NCBI GenBank assembly: GCA_027946555.1
Contig: JAPEVC010000030.1
Span: forward strand, 140,853-204,852
Length of the DNA: 64,000 nucleotides
From: Gnomoniopsis sp. IMI 355080
Taxonomy: Eukaryota; Ascomycota; Sordariomycetes; Diaporthales; Gnomoniaceae
Direction: 5' to 3'
Shown piece after piece: positions 34,801 to 47,797 of the stretch (its first letter is position 1; every line of letters begins with the position of its first letter). Below the pieces are notes generated by a model, which was not told the DNA's origin, searched no databases, and saw only the letters and a program-made list of their open reading frames with translations. The position numbers and the translations under genes are program-made.

Positions 34801-36818
34801 GGCAGCTACGTCTCCAACGCTTATGGCAACGGTCCCAACAGCTATGCTAGTACTGGCGGTTACAGCAGCACCGCATCTGCTGCTCTGGCTGGACCCTCTG
34901 GCTTCGCCAGCTCTGGCGCCACCATGAATTCTGCTAGCAACGGCGCTATGAATGGTGGTCTCGCTGGCAACATGGGTGGTGGTGGCTTTAACGGCGGCCA
35001 AAATGGTGGTCAGCATACCTATCCTTTAGTGACCATGATGACCAACATGAGTCTGAATGGCAACAACGGCTACTCTGCTGCCCAGGTGGCTGCTCAGGGC
35101 TACCCAGCTGCCAATTTCGCCGGCTACAACCCAGTCTACAGTGCTCAGCCTCGCGACAACCAGGCTCGCGTCGTGCAGACCCGGCGCCAGCAAGACACCG
35201 AAGGCAAGAACACATCTACCCCTTTCCCGTCTCGAACCATGCTAACAGTTTTGCAGGCATGGCCCCCTACAACAACCAGCCTCTGGAGACCTTCGGTGGC
35301 CGGATCTACCAGCTTTGCAAGGATCAGCACGGTTGCCGTTACCTCCAGAAGCAGTTGGAGAACCGTGACCCAGACCACATCCAGAAAGTCTGGCTCGAGA
35401 CCTGCTCCCACGTCGTCGAGCTCATGACTGATCCCTTTGGCAACTACCTCTGCCAAAAGCTCTTCGAGTTCTGCAACGACAGCCAGCGCACTATCCTTGT
35501 CCAGAATGCATCTCAGGACATGGTTCGCGTCGCTCTTAACCAGCACGGCACTCGCGCCTTGCAGAAGATGATTGAGAACCTTTCGAACCATGACCAAGTC
35601 AAGATCATCATCAATGCACTCGGAGAGCGTGTCGTTGACTTGATCCAGGATCTCAACGGCAACCACGTCATTCAGAAGTGCTTAAACAAGCTCAACTCTG
35701 CAGACGCTCAGTTCATCTTCGATGCCGTTGGCAAGTCCTGCGTTGACGTCGGCACTCACCGTCACGGCTGCTGTGTGCTTCAGCGCTGCATCGATCACGC
35801 TGAGGGTGAGGACAAGGCGAAGCTCGTTCATGCTATTACCCAACACGCTCTCGTCCTGGTTCAGGATCCCTTCGGCAACTATGTCATCCAGTACATCATC
35901 GACCTCAACGAGCCTGGTTTCACCAACCCTATCGTTGGCCGCTTCCTTGACAATGTCGTGGACCTGTCCCGTCACAAGTTCAGCTCCAACGTAATTGAGA
36001 AGTGTTTGCGGTGCGCCTCGGACGACTATAAGGACATGATTGTGAACTCGCTGCTGGTGTCTGGCAAGATGAATGACCTTGTCCGCGACCAGTTCGGCAA
36101 CTACGTTATTCAGACGGCCCTCGACAATGCCACCGTGCCTATGAAGCGGCAGCTGATCGATGCTATCCGTCCCATCATCCCAAGCGTCCGCAACACTCCC
36201 TTCGGTCGCAAGATCCAGCACAAGATTCACACGTGGGAGGGCAGCAGCAGCTTCGCGGCTACTCGACTTGCCAACTCTCAGCACACTGCCGTTGATGTCA
36301 CTCATGGTCAGAGTTCCCGTCGTGATGGAAACTCTCAGCCGACGTCAGGAGATGATTCAGACCTGTCTCCTGCTTACCAGACCCGCACCAATGGTGTGAA
36401 TGGCAGACGCAGTGGTCAAGACTTCACCCACGCCTCACAGGTGAAGCTTCCATCCCAGGGACCTCAGCAGACCCAGGGCTTTGTCTCTCCTCAGCGTGCC
36501 CAGCAGAGCGACGACTATGCTTCTACCCCTCAGCTTGCTCAGCAGAACCCAGGCTATGCCTCCACTCCCCAGCTTGTCCACAACCAGGGCTTTACTCCCA
36601 GCCCTCAGCGTGCTCAACAGAACCAGGGCTATGTTCATACCCCTCAGCGTGGTCTACAGAGCCAGGGCTATGCTCCTCCTCAGCAGTTCTCCAACCGCTT
36701 CGGAGGCTCGCCCTATGCCCGTGGTTCACCTGGCGCCAATGGCGCTCTCGGCAATGGCGTCCCTCAGAACTTCAGCGCTCCTGGTGTCTCTGAGAACGGT
36801 GAGCAGAACTTTTTCTGA
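31695..36818 (+). CDS. Pumilio/PUF RNA-binding protein
   Basis: The last exon, 35257-36818, encodes a full set of eight PUF repeats followed by a Gln/Pro-rich tail with QGY repeats. The base-contact triplets can be read: repeat 8 FGNYVIQ and repeat 6 FGNYVIQ (U), repeat 7 SSNVIEK (G), repeat 5 HGCCVLQ (A), repeat 4 NGNHVIQ (U), repeat 2 FGNYLCQ (U), repeat 1 HGCRYLQ (A). Reading 8 to 1 predicts UGUA-type targets, as for Pumilio/Puf3 proteins that repress mRNAs. Suggested exons: 31695-31973, 32136-32156 (21 nt, AMQQLQL), 32286-32719 (coiled coil IEKKRLEFERIREQKRL), 33490-33673 (VNRYSMPVTKSR), then about 34171 (or 34261) to 35203, then 35257-36818. The last intron has a GC donor. The 33673-34261 boundary is uncertain, and the gene may have internal starts at 33506 or 34261. 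The PUF identity is certain; the 5' model is inference. Confidence 0.8.
31808..31866 (+). repeat. CAG/CAA polyglutamine tract in puf exon 1
   Basis: A mixed CAG/CAA run encodes about fifteen glutamines broken by histidine and proline (HQHQ... then PQQQP). Such tracts vary in length between strains. Confidence 0.9.
33150..33489 (+). promoter_or_regulatory. CT-rich leader-like tract inside long puf intron
   Basis: The 770-nt gap between the exons ending at 32719 and starting at 33490 closes with more than 300 bases dominated by C and T on the coding strand, as in fungal core promoters and 5' leaders. It could be an internal promoter for a shorter PUF transcript starting at ATG 33506. This is inference from composition alone. 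Confidence 0.4.
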
Positions 36819-39070
36819 TCTGCTTCCGTTGTACAACATCACTAGCAGCCCAGGCCTGGCTGTATAGAATTATTTTCCCTTCAGCAATCCAAAATGGCAT
36901 TGATTGATTCGACTTTCATGCTCTGCCTTTTCAGACTGGCGTTCTGGACCAGGGTCCCTCAAATCATGAGATGGACAACGACGTCAATGACCACAATCAG
37001 CATCAACTCACTTTTCTTCTTCGACGACAAATGATGGCATTTTGCGATGGATCTTGGTAGACTGGAAGCATTTCTCAGCTACACCACATGTGGTGGCTCA
37101 TAAGTTGCTGCACTGCGTTGCAATGGAGTCTGTGCCGTGGCAAAGACTGCAATCCATCTGCTTACTGCTAGTTTGTGCAATCGTCGGTACTTCCTGCAAT
37201 CGTCAGTACTTTCACAGCATGGGTCGGGCTGTTTCTTTAGAAAGCTTGTCTGCATTTCGCTGCTCGCATTTCCAGAGGCCAAAAAGTCAAAAGATCTTTC
37301 GTACTCAGCTGTTGAAGGGCTTGAATAGTTTCTGCATTGGTCTACTTCTTGTCTGGTTCGATCTGAAAACAAACCGCTTTGGTTTCGGCCTCATGATGGG
37401 CTGTCGTTATTCAGATTTATGCCAGGCAGACAAGTATCACAGCTGCTTGATTCTCTAATCATTGGCCCTCTTCACGCTGCCAAAAGCAAATTCTCGCACA
37501 GGTCATACACTTCTTTTCTAGTTAGTATTAATGATCTGTACCATACTTCTAGGGCATTTGATGCCATTGTGCTGATAGTCTGTGTGATGTGTGATTGTAT
37601 GCTTACCCTGTTGCTATAAGCTTCTCTGCCAGGTCTCATGCTCCCCGTTGCTGCCTTTGAGTCCATTTGTCTCATACTGAAATTGATGTGCTTGAATCTG
37701 CTAAATCCACCAAGCTGTGGCTTGCTTTCCCTCGAGCCACAAGCGATATTCCAGCTCAAGCATCAGATACCTACTTATGGGAAAAGCAGAAGGTCTTGTG
37801 GGACTGGAACCTGGAAGACAGAACAAAGCCCCTTAAGAGACCTTGTATCTGCGAATACAGGCATTCATTGCACCAGCACTGACTGGCCTTCTGCGGAACC
37901 CTGAGATAAGCATGTTGGTGCGGTATACCAAGCAAGCAATAATGATGCAGATGGCCCTTTAGACCAAACATCTACCCGAGAGAGCTATTCTTCACTGTAC
38001 CGTTCAATCCTCTGCCATCCTCTTTTGGTCTTTTATAGAGTCAGGCAAGGTGGCCTATGGAATGTTGATCGCTCTCATGTGTGTAATAAGATAACCTCCT
38101 TCCCGAGACGCTGTATACCCCCAAGGCTGTGACTCTAGTCTCGCCGGTTTGTTATCATGAGAGCTTCCAATGTCGCACATTCTGCTCTGCGCGCACTCAA
38201 TACCACACAGTTGTGACACTTTGATTCCACATAACCCATTCCACCCTGTGGGCTCTGCAAGAATGTGCACCAGGTAGTTTGTTGGTGGCTCGCGTCTGGC
38301 TTCTGCGAGAGGCCTACCATATTGCCGCAGCTATCCAAGTCAGTGACCCATTTAGTGACCACTGCAACGAACGTGTTTGAGATATGGTGCAAGGAGGCTG
38401 CTGCGTGGTGGCTGCATACACAAAGGCGGAACACGTGTCGGGCTCGCTAGCGAGATGCTGGTTGCCAATCCATTGCTTCGCGATGGACGGACGGGGTCGT
38501 CTTCGAGCGACCCGTGAGACCGACAATCGTGCTTGTTCGGCTTACAGTTCCTCTGTACAGCATGGTTGAATATCGTGATATCCGGAATGGGTGCGCGAAG
38601 CTAAGAAACGGTTGCTGTACCATGTCCGGCGAAACGCAGTTTGTCGAAGGAGCATAGGATGATGGCGCCCGAGCACTCATTTTATGAAGCTATCATACGG
38701 TCAGTCCAACGAGGGGCAATACTCTTCGTCTACTCCCGTAGGAAAGTGAGCTAGAGTCTAAAGTCTCTCCCATCGAGCAATCAGTATTGTGTCACAGAGT
38801 TCTAGAGACAAAGTTCGGGTCGGGCAGCAATGCCGTAATTCGTGGTATTTCCGATTTTTTGCTATCGTGAACGCCTAAAGTCCGCATCCATGCAGTGCCC
38901 TTAATATAAAATGACCCTTTGTCGTTTTGGCCATGACCAACTCCCTTGCCCTGCTCATTCCTATGAAACAGGAGAAAACCTTGTGTAGCAAGAGAACCAC
39001 AACCTCCACACTGAGCAACACCAAACCCCAACCATAGCCTTCCCAAGCAGCAGCGTCAGGGGCGAGCTGC
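36819..39070. other. intergenic between convergent puf and rpl15
   Basis: 2.25 kb of 3' flanking DNA. The puf 3' UTR should occupy the left part. A + frame at 37042-37458 and others nearby show no domain and are contradicted on the other strand. Nothing recognised. Confidence 0.55.
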
Positions 39071-40073
39071 TTATCGGTAGCGCCAGAGGGAGAGGGTGTT
39101 GTGCTTCTTCCAGGTCTTCCTGCGGCCGGCCTGGGTCTTGGTGTAGCGGTGGCCCTTGTTGAGACCACGGGACTTCTTGCCGGTGGCGGTGAGGCCGCGA
39201 GACTCGCGGTGCTTGTGGACGGGGTTGACGATCCAGTTGATGCGGGGGTCAATGCGGATGGCCTTGTGCTGGGGGTCAACGAGGATGACCTCGTAGTACT
39301 TGTAGGTGGAGTCCTGGTTGATCCAGTAGGAGTTCAGGACGCGCAAATTGGCGCAACGGCGGCCAACACGCTCCTCAGCGGTGGACTTGAGAGAGCGCTG
39401 GTACTTGAGTTGGTTGATACCCTGGTTGGTGGGCTTACCTGTGGAGAGAGAAGAAAACGAGAAGGTCAGTTTCTTTCTGCATTCGCCATGATGGTACGGA
39501 ACGTCGATTCCGGACTCAAAGAAGGCATCACAACTACGTACCATAGGTAGCACCCTTGGGGGCAGGTCGCTTGCGACCACCACGGCGGACGCGGACACGG
39601 TAGATAACATAGCCCTGCTTGGCCTTGTAACCAAGACGACGAGCCTTGTCGGGGCGGGATGGGCGCGAGGCGCGGTGGATGACGTTCAACTGACGGAGCT
39701 ATATTGATGCACTCTCAGCTAATGTTCACAGAGTGTATAGCAAGGGCGGGCGTTTGTCTGCTTCCTTGTCGACGGAGCCCCGGGTGAAGAGGGCGAGCGA
39801 CGAAGGAGTGCAAGGCAAAACGGACCCCGTCCACATGTTCTGCGCGATTGAAATGGTTCGGCGGTTTTTAACGTACTTCCCAGCAGCGGACACGCAGCAG
39901 GAACTGCAGAATGTCGCTCTGCTTCTTCTTCTGAAGCTCCTCGACGTCTGTGGTATTATTTTGTCAGTTGGGTTGTCTTGTTCTCGCTGTCTGGCTCGAT
40001 TGGAATAGGGTAAAGTCGGTCAGGAGATCGAGTCGGTGGAGGTTCGCGAGGACGTACACTTGAGGGCACCCAT
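39071..40073 (-). CDS. rpl15: 60S ribosomal protein L15
   Basis: Four exons: 40073-40058 (16 nt), 39947-39877, 39698-39542, 39438-39071. Together they encode exactly 203 residues, the usual L15 length. L15 is a core protein of the large ribosomal subunit. The N-terminus MGALKYVEELQKKKQSD is rebuilt across the first intron from the 16-nt exon. Other hallmarks are RVRCWELRQLNVIHRASRP, KARRLGYKAKQGYVIYRVRV, GKPTNQGINQLKYQRSL, RRCANLRVLNSYW and the C-terminal KKHNTLSLWRYR. At the second junction the sequence is WELRQ rather than the WEYRQ of yeast and animals; I believe this is ordinary for filamentous fungi. Introns of 110, 178 and 103 nt are long for this window, common in ribosomal protein genes. 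Confidence 0.96.
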
Positions 40074-40695
40074 GGCTGCTGTTGGTCCGAAGAAAGGTCA
40101 ATTAGAGAATGCTCGTCGGCAAAATGAATGTCGTGAGGTCGGAGGCAACGTACCAACTTGTAAGGGCTGAGTTTTACCTGGGTGGTGATGGGGGCGGTTA
40201 GTCGGAACGAGGAGGGCAGAGCAGTCGTTTGGCGAGAAATCAGAAGTTGCAGTCTGACTAGGGCAGAGCGATCGAAATTCTCGTCCTTGTGGATCCTGCA
40301 CTGATTGGCTGGCTTGGACCCACTTCAAAGTCACGAGACTCTTGGCTAAACCGATACTTGGCGTGGGCCCCGACAATAATGGAGAAGCTGCCGGCAAAAT
40401 ACACTGCGTCCTCGTCCTGCTCAACAGATTCCATCAATTCATTGCGTAAACTAGACTGGACCACAACCCATTTTTTCATTCACCACATCATGGTTTGAGT
40501 GGTAGCAAGCCCTGAGAGAGGTTCAGCGCAGAGATGCGATATGGCATACGCTATACGTTGTATACGGTGTGGCTAGGGGGTAGCAATCTTTTTTGTATGC
40601 TAAGATATGGCTAAATTTACAAGCATGCAGTAAAAGGCTCGCATCGATTCACGGTAATTTCACCGTCAATATGTCCACCGTGTAGATTTTTTTGA
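40074..40695. other. rpl15 promoter region
   Basis: 622 bp between rpl15 and the 3' end of the next - strand gene. No gene recognised. The part nearest the ATG should hold the rpl15 leader and promoter. Confidence 0.55.
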
Positions 40696-41736
40696 TCAAA
40701 CGTCCTGACCCTGCAGCTCACAAATCGCAGCTATGCCAGCGAACTTGCCCATGTACTTGAGAGTCTCGTCGGCCCAGGTTGCCTCACCCCTGGCCAACTT
40801 GTCGATGCTTCTTTGGTGCATGTCCAGGGCCATCTGACCGGGGCTGTTGAGCACCTGCCAGGGCGGACTGAGTAACTGGGTCTTGGTATCCTCGTTGCTG
40901 GACATGTCAACATTGCACCGAATTGCCTTTTCGCCGTACTGCGCACTATACAACACAGCCTTCTGGGCCTGCTCCATGTCTGCCTTCCAGAGGGTGCGTC
41001 TTTCGTTAGTGTGGGCGTTTCCTAGAGCTGAGGCCTTGCTGTTGGCCTTTTCGTGAACAGCCACAAGGTCGCGGGACTTATTCAACAGGTCCTGGCCGGC
41101 CTTGAACAAGGGTAAGTCCTGGCGAGCCTTTGGCAAGCCTTCCTTGGAGTTGGAGTTGGACTTGGGAGTTGTAGTCGCTTCGATCTTGGCACAAGCGTCT
41201 TTGAGGAGCTCGGTTTGCTTCTTTCCCACAACGGTGCTGCAACAAAATATCAGTTGGCGCGGCCAGATTCTTCAAAGGTGTAATGTGCGTCCTTACAGAC
41301 TTTCGCTGGACTTGTTGATGAGTAGCTGAATAATCTCACGGCTTTCCTCGATGTTCTCCTTGAAATTCGCAGCAAATTGACGCTTGTCGTCTTTCTCCTT
41401 GTTATTGAACTTCTTCTGCCATTCAGCCCAGGACTGGAATTGCCTGATGAATGCACGCTAGAGTCAGCGCTCTGCCCTGTGATGGCTGTAGAGAAGGCTG
41501 TTATCACTTGACGGCTTTCTGTCCTGCATTCTCGCTATCCTCGTCGATGCGCGATCCAGTGTTGCGTAACCCAGAAGTGCGGGTCCGCTTCATGGGTTGG
41601 CCGCTCGGGACGTCCCAAAGATCGTCGTCGTCGCCTGTGGCCGCTATCGAGACCGTCAGCGTTCAGTGCATGCCGTACGATGACGAAATGATAGAGACTA
41701 ACCTTTGGACTTCCGCTTGATGACTCTGGGTGGCAT
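40696..41736 (-). CDS. unrecognised 285-aa basic, helical protein
   Basis: Four exons, 41736-41703, 41643-41508, 41443-41297 and 41236-40696, all joined by standard introns of 59-64 nt in correct phase. The sequence opens with PPRVIKRKSK, a good nuclear-localisation candidate, then an acidic patch GDDDDLWDVP and another basic patch MKRTRTSG. Residues about 60-110 are strongly helical and charged (WAEWQKKFNNKEKDDKRQFAANF, split here only by description) and continue into IEESREIIQLLINKSS, suggesting a coiled coil. The second half has more helix (TNERRTLWKADMEQAQKAVL) and ends in YMGKFAGIAAICELQGQDV. No known domain is recognised. The consistent introns and clean 285-codon frame show it is a real gene. 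A nuclear or chromatin role is a guess from the basic patches. Confidence 0.8.
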
Positions 41737-44700
41737 GATATTGCAGTGGGAGGGAAAAATTCTGTCGGCAGGAGGTACGACGCTGGGTGCTGCTGTTCGG
41801 GTGCTATCAAGTACAATCAAGTCGAACTTTTCAGAAGCGCGTTGGCAACGATCAAGGTGCTCGTCTTGGGATTCGAAAAAGGGATGCCTTTACCTGCGGC
41901 TAGGCTCTGGGATGGCCTGGTGGAAGTGCTGGGTTAGGAAAGAAGGACTCTGTTGTACCTGCCCTCTAAAAGCTCAGCAGTCGCGCTACCACCCCCATGT
42001 ACTCCTATATATGGGCTTCTATGATCTCCCTCTCAAGGAACAAGAGTATTTCACTGATGTTATTGCAAGTTCATGAGGAATATAGCACATCCATTTGTCT
42101 CCTATTGAAGTGAATCAACGAGTATGAAAAGGGGATGAGACCAGTGCTGCACAAAAGTTACTCTCATCCCGATTCTACAGAACCATAATCTCCATACTGA
42201 GAATAAAGCTGGTATTCCCATTCGTGTTGGTACCATCCCGTCAGCTAGGGATTGAAGAACTCATATGTTGCGTTTTAACGCCATGGTAGCGGGACTTTGG
42301 AAATGTTGCTGATGACCATCAGCTTCAAGATACACGCAGTCAACGAGCCGCCAGCCTCTTCACTCTCCCCAGCCCCGATCCTCTGTATATCACAATGTGC
42401 CCCCCATCTCACTTCTTCGCCAGCCAATGTGCATCACTTCACAGTCCCTGATCACTTGATGAAGCGTCTACAAAAAACCAAAAGGAGATTCATGTCTCGG
42501 TCGAACGCGTCTAGATACATTGACCTGTGGTATCCCACCTTCTCCACTGGGAATGTTTAGTGGACCTACGACTAGGCCTTTCGTGTCACATATTTCGCGT
42601 ATGATTGAGCGTTTCTACTCTTGGTGTTGGCGGCCTGAGAATATCTCTCGTGTAGGGAGAGACCCTCATCGTCTCTCCCTTGTGCAAACGGAAAGGGCCA
42701 CATTCCATGCGCACAGAAGGCTTAGGTGAATGATCGTCTCAGCTTCATCAAGCAGTCAGGGAATAAGGCGGGAATACGATTTAGATCTGTCGGCTGTTGG
42801 CGAGATAAATGAATGGTTGCACAACAGGGAGGGCACATTCACATCCAGTGCCGTGGTGTTTGGGTGTCGTGTAGCACCGTCACACAGAAGAGCAGGCTGC
42901 AGCGTCAATCAGAGGCTAAGTGCCACAGACGAGCGTAAGACTGAATGAACAAAACAATTGCAAAGGTCATAAATCAAGACACATCAACAGAGCAATAGTC
43001 CCCTACATTCGGCATGAAGAAGCCCCTCTGCACCTAGACGCGCGCTTCGGCATGACTCCATGAAGTTGTCCAGGTGGGTGTTCCAACTACGTAAAATTCG
43101 CCCGCCAAGATGACAAAGGCTCTAGGCCAACTTTTGAGGCCTAATAATGGCCATCCATGATTTCGATCGAGCCACAGTCAACATGGGCCAGCCGCCAGGC
43201 TATATGAGCCTATTTCTGGGAAGAACTTCCCGCTTGGAAGAAACGGCCATCTGGGGATACACAGCGGGGCTTGCGCATTGGTTGCCTCCACAGCGGCTCT
43301 GCATCTGTCAACGGCCATTGAGGATGGCTCGTGCGCACGAGCGCCGGATGTCTTTTGAGACAAGGAGTCAAGGGTTATGAAATCAAAGATGCCGCAGACA
43401 AAATGAAGATGACAAAATCTGGTAGAAGTGCTGCATCGATTTGTATCACCCCGCAGAATACGACCCGGATGCGATCTGGATGCGACTTCCTTTACCAGTA
43501 CCAGATATATTACCAGAAAACGGGCAAGGTGGCGACTCGAGAGCAGCAAACTGACGATCATCTGAGCGGCGAGTCCGTCGTTTGATCTGCTATCAAAGCC
43601 AGGTCACAGGACCTTCAACTTAAGTGGATGGGGTTTGTCTTGCTCAGGCAAGCAGCTCGTAGCTTGAGAATGAGATGAAAGTACGGATCGGCCTTGATGG
43701 TCGTGATTTTAGGACAAGGTCAGGATCGTCAGGCATCTACTGAAGACACTGATCGCCACTGTGGTGTCGTCCATGGTCTGATAGCAATCGGTAGCCGCCG
43801 ACTGAATTGCGTTGGTACATCCAGAGAGAAGGGATGCCGTATGTTCCTTGTTGTTTCATGTGTGCTTGCCAGCCACAATGACATTTCACTATGAGCCGAG
43901 AAGCATATACTTTTATTGCTTTTTGCCCAGGTGTGATAAGATGAAAGAAGTGCGGCCATCCGTCAGCTGTGAGACGCGGAGCCTGGTACTTCCCGTCTGC
44001 CCATCGAGACTGCATTGGTTAGGGTCCTACGGAAGTTTAGGATCAGGGGTAGTTTCTGATGCGATGGAGTAAGCAGCACTGAACTCAATCGCTGAAAAGC
44101 TCCGCCATGCAGGCGGGGGTGGGGTCTCTTTGGACGTTCTGAAAAGGAGTGAATTGCAAAACTCGCACATGGCCATCTCGCTGGCGTCAGTGTGCGTTTT
44201 GTGGCGGCATTGTCGCTCGGTGCCTTGGACGAAGCCGCATGGCAGAGAGCTTGAGACACGGCATGAGCGGAGATTAATCGCATGCCAGGCTCTTCGCTGA
44301 CGGGTCTTCGGGAGCACAGGAAGCACATGCCGGTGGGAATGGAACGGAAGCACCAGCCACCGCAGCACGATCTGGCTGTCTGGTCTGCAGCTGGTCAAGC
44401 AGCCGGTCAAGCAGCTGCGTGCCAGTTCGGAGGAGAGAGCTGGTGGTCCCTTGGTACTGTACCATGATATCAGGAAGGTCTTTCCTGCACGTTTTTTCTG
44501 CACCTCGTTGCAGTTAGTAGGCTGACGAGCATCAGACCCCGTCGACCCCTCCCCCAGATTCTGTCGCACAGACATGCCGGGTTGGGCCTGTAAACCGGTC
44601 CACGCTTCCAAGCCCTTTCCCGTGACCCCTGGGTGAATAGTTGCCAAGAAAAGGGTCTTGAGAAGATGTAGAAGCGAAAAGTTTGGGTTGCATGGCGCGT

Positions 44701-45036
44701 GATCCATTGTGCCAGCCGGTTGGCTTTTCTAGCCCTCAATGGCCAAGGAAAGGCGCATGCAGCACATCAAGTCCGCGGGACGCTCCGGTGAAAACACATT
44801 ATGAGATGCAGAGTGCTCGTAGTCAGTGCTCAGGATCGACTAACAGTCAGCCTCAACGCACAAGGCTTCACAGACAGAGACGCTATCCAGGGCGTCGGGA
44901 CCTTCGCACTGACTGGTATGGCGACCCGCGGCTCCAAAACCTAGGCGAGCCGCGAGCCTAGCCCCGGATTGATGCTGTGCCAGCACTCGACGGAGATTAT
45001 TAGGGTAAAATAGGGTGAGTATGTTTGGATACTGAA

Positions 45037-45075
45037 ATGCTAGATTGCTAAATTGCTAAATTGCTAGATTGCTAG
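45037..45075. repeat. ATTGCTAG tandem repeat, five copies
   Basis: Five near-perfect 8-base units (ATTGCTAG/ATTGCTAA) in a row. Intergenic; no function suggested. Confidence 0.9.
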
Positions 45076-45827
45076 ATCGCATACAGTACGGGGTGTTACG
45101 GGTCTAGACTGCTCTGTCGATCTGATGATGCCGCTCAATCGTCTCGTGCCTTTGTGCGGATGCCGGAGGAGGGTCGCATGGGAATTTGCCAAGGCAAAGC
45201 CAAAACTAGAGAAGATCGTCGGCAGAACCCGATGCTCAACATCAGAGCCCGTATGAGTGGTTATGTGTTATAATAACCAGAGCAAAGTTCATGCTCCATG
45301 CCCGTCTGGTGTAGGATGTGGGTGGGCAGGCTCGCAGGGTGATGATGATGGTGTAGGGTTGTAGGGACATTCGCTCAGGTCTTGGGCAGTGGCGATCTCG
45401 ATGGAATTTTGCGGGGAAGGGAATGCAGCTCCTTGATTGGATTGAAGCTTGTTGGGAGGTCAGGGATATGCTCAAAAGCCATCGAACCCCTGATTTCAAT
45501 ATTCCCCTTTCGGCTAGAGCCTCCTACAATTGACCTCAAGCGCATCGAGGTTGGGTTTTCTCCACCTTTCCCACTGCGCATGAAAGCACACGACCACATC
45601 ATAAATCGCCCATATCCTGAGCGGGTTATACTGTACAGGGTCGCTGGATGACGGGGCAATGACACAAATGGTGGTAGGCTGCAGATGGAGACTTGTTCCA
45701 GCAAAGTACTCCGGGTACTGTAGCGCTTGAACAGCTTAATCAGGGAATCCACCTGCGCAGGCTGCGCTACTGCAGCGCCCCGCAGGGCCGAACACACCGA
45801 GTGGAGGAGCTCAAGTAGCAACTGCAA

Positions 45828-45847
45828 CAATGCAATGCAATGCAATG
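45828..45847. repeat. CAATG pentamer, four copies
   Basis: Four exact copies of CAATG in tandem in intergenic DNA. Confidence 0.85.
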
Positions 45848-47769
45848 GGGCCGAAGGCAGGAAGAAGTGTCCAGAGCACTCCGTCAATTTGAACAATCCT
45901 ACTCTCGTGCAATTTCCTGAGTACCCGCCATGGACGTTATGCTGAGATGCAATTACGAGTTCCTTTTAATGGTTCTCAGCTATAGGTGGGTATGAACGTT
46001 AGCACTGTCGACGTAAGCACTTATTCAAATACATAGTAGGTATGTGTGTAGGTAGGTAGATAGGTACAAGCCTTGTACAATATTATGAAAATTGGAAACT
46101 CTATCAAGAACATACTTTCGGACACGGCAAAGAAGTGCACGGAACATGTCGACCAGTTTATACTATGTAGGGCTTGCTAAGCTCATCTGAACTGGGGTTT
46201 CAAATCCTATGGTGATCATATTGCGGCATTCGATCCGTTATTGCATGGTGTTGATACTATATGTACGATAGCATGTAGGTACCATGTATCTACTTAGCAA
46301 CACCTAGAAGTGTTTTCCAGCCTTGCACATCCCAGCGGCTTATCGATAGAGAAAAACCCCCTTCGTGGTGCAATATCGTACATTACGATATAGTACAGGG
46401 AGAAAAGAGGGCGATCGCAAGAGCAGTGGGGCTCAGGACGGGAGCGGGCGCACACGCGCGCCACTTTTTGTCGGGCCAGTACTGCATAGGCCAGTCACTT
46501 GCGTCCATGGCAGCCAGGATGATCGGACTAGCCCCTCTGCCCCTCCCGTCCCTGAGCTTGAGGAGCCCCGCAATGCTGATGTGCTGCACCGGCCAGATGC
46601 TGGTCTTAGCCTTGGCTTCCCCGTAAGTACCGTGCCAGGCGTACCTCTAAGCCTCTAGGACACAGCCCGGACACCCCAGGTGACTGACTACAGTTGGCTT
46701 TGGGTTTTTGACCGGGGGCCAGGCTGCAGAATAGGTGCGCTCCAGCTTCCATTTCCAAATTCCACCCAGGGGACCGTCGCATCCATTTTGGCCTCCATCC
46801 AATGTCCACCATTCCTTTTCCCTTCAACCCGCTGCCCATGCACCAACCCAGCCAAACCAAACCCAACCCCTCTTTTTCATCACGTCGACATCGCCTGCTC
46901 GACATTCCATCCGCGACGTGCACCACGACGGCTTAGGTCTACCCTTTGGGAACTCGGTGCGATTGCGACGGCTGCATATGGAACGATGGGCGCGTAGGTT
47001 TCCATCGCAACTTGGCCGAGGAAGAGTGTTCACGAGATGCGAAGGCTTCTCAGCTGCGACCTAGCAATATCTGAGACTTAGTGAAGCCAGACCCAGACCA
47101 GGCTTTTCACCTTCAACTTCGACCTCACCCTCAAACGTCAGCGTCGACGTCAACGTCGACGGAAGTAGAAGCAGCATCGGTAGCAGGAGGCCTGACTGTT
47201 TCTTTCAAACAATCTATAGCGCACCTAGCAATTTGTCTTGGGGGCATTGAGCGACCCGACACGCGCTCACTTCCTCCTCACCGGTTACCTTAAACACCAA
47301 GGTAGTTGGCAAACCCCCGCTCTGCTCGCTTGCGACCTACATCCCAGGTCAGACCATTTCGACCAGACTTTATAGCCGACCTCCAACAACAAACCCTTCG
47401 CCCTAATCTACCCAGCACCTCTGCCCACCTCACTACGAGAACGCTGGTCTAGGGCAATTTCTTACCTTTCTTGAAACCATCTCTTACTCTCGCAGCGGAC
47501 GGACGGTACGTGCGACCTTCAACTGAGAGCACAGTTGCAGCTATAGCTACAGCTACTTGCAGTGTCTCAGATCATTTCACAGTCCACGCCAGACCCATCC
47601 ATTGTGCCAAATGCCATAGTGGAATCATTGGCTGATTGAACAGTCCCAGCTGCTTTTGAACTGCTGTGCTCGCTCAAGGGCATCGTCAGATTTCCTACTT
47701 GTCACATTCGGCTAGTCCATCTCGTAGCAACATTGACCCGTCTAGTCTGCTGCGATTCAGCAAATTACG

Positions 47770-47797
47770 ACTCGTCACTCGTCACTCGTCACTCGCC
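47770..47797. repeat. ACTCGTC heptamer, four copies
   Basis: Three exact copies and one variant in tandem, about 100 bp before the ATG of the PSP1-domain gene, within its likely leader. Confidence 0.85.

Noticed and set aside
44027..44707. 226-codon - strand open frame in the gene-poor block
   Set aside because: Cys/Pro/Ser-rich with no domain, no flanking intron logic, and opposite-strand frames open too; judged chance.
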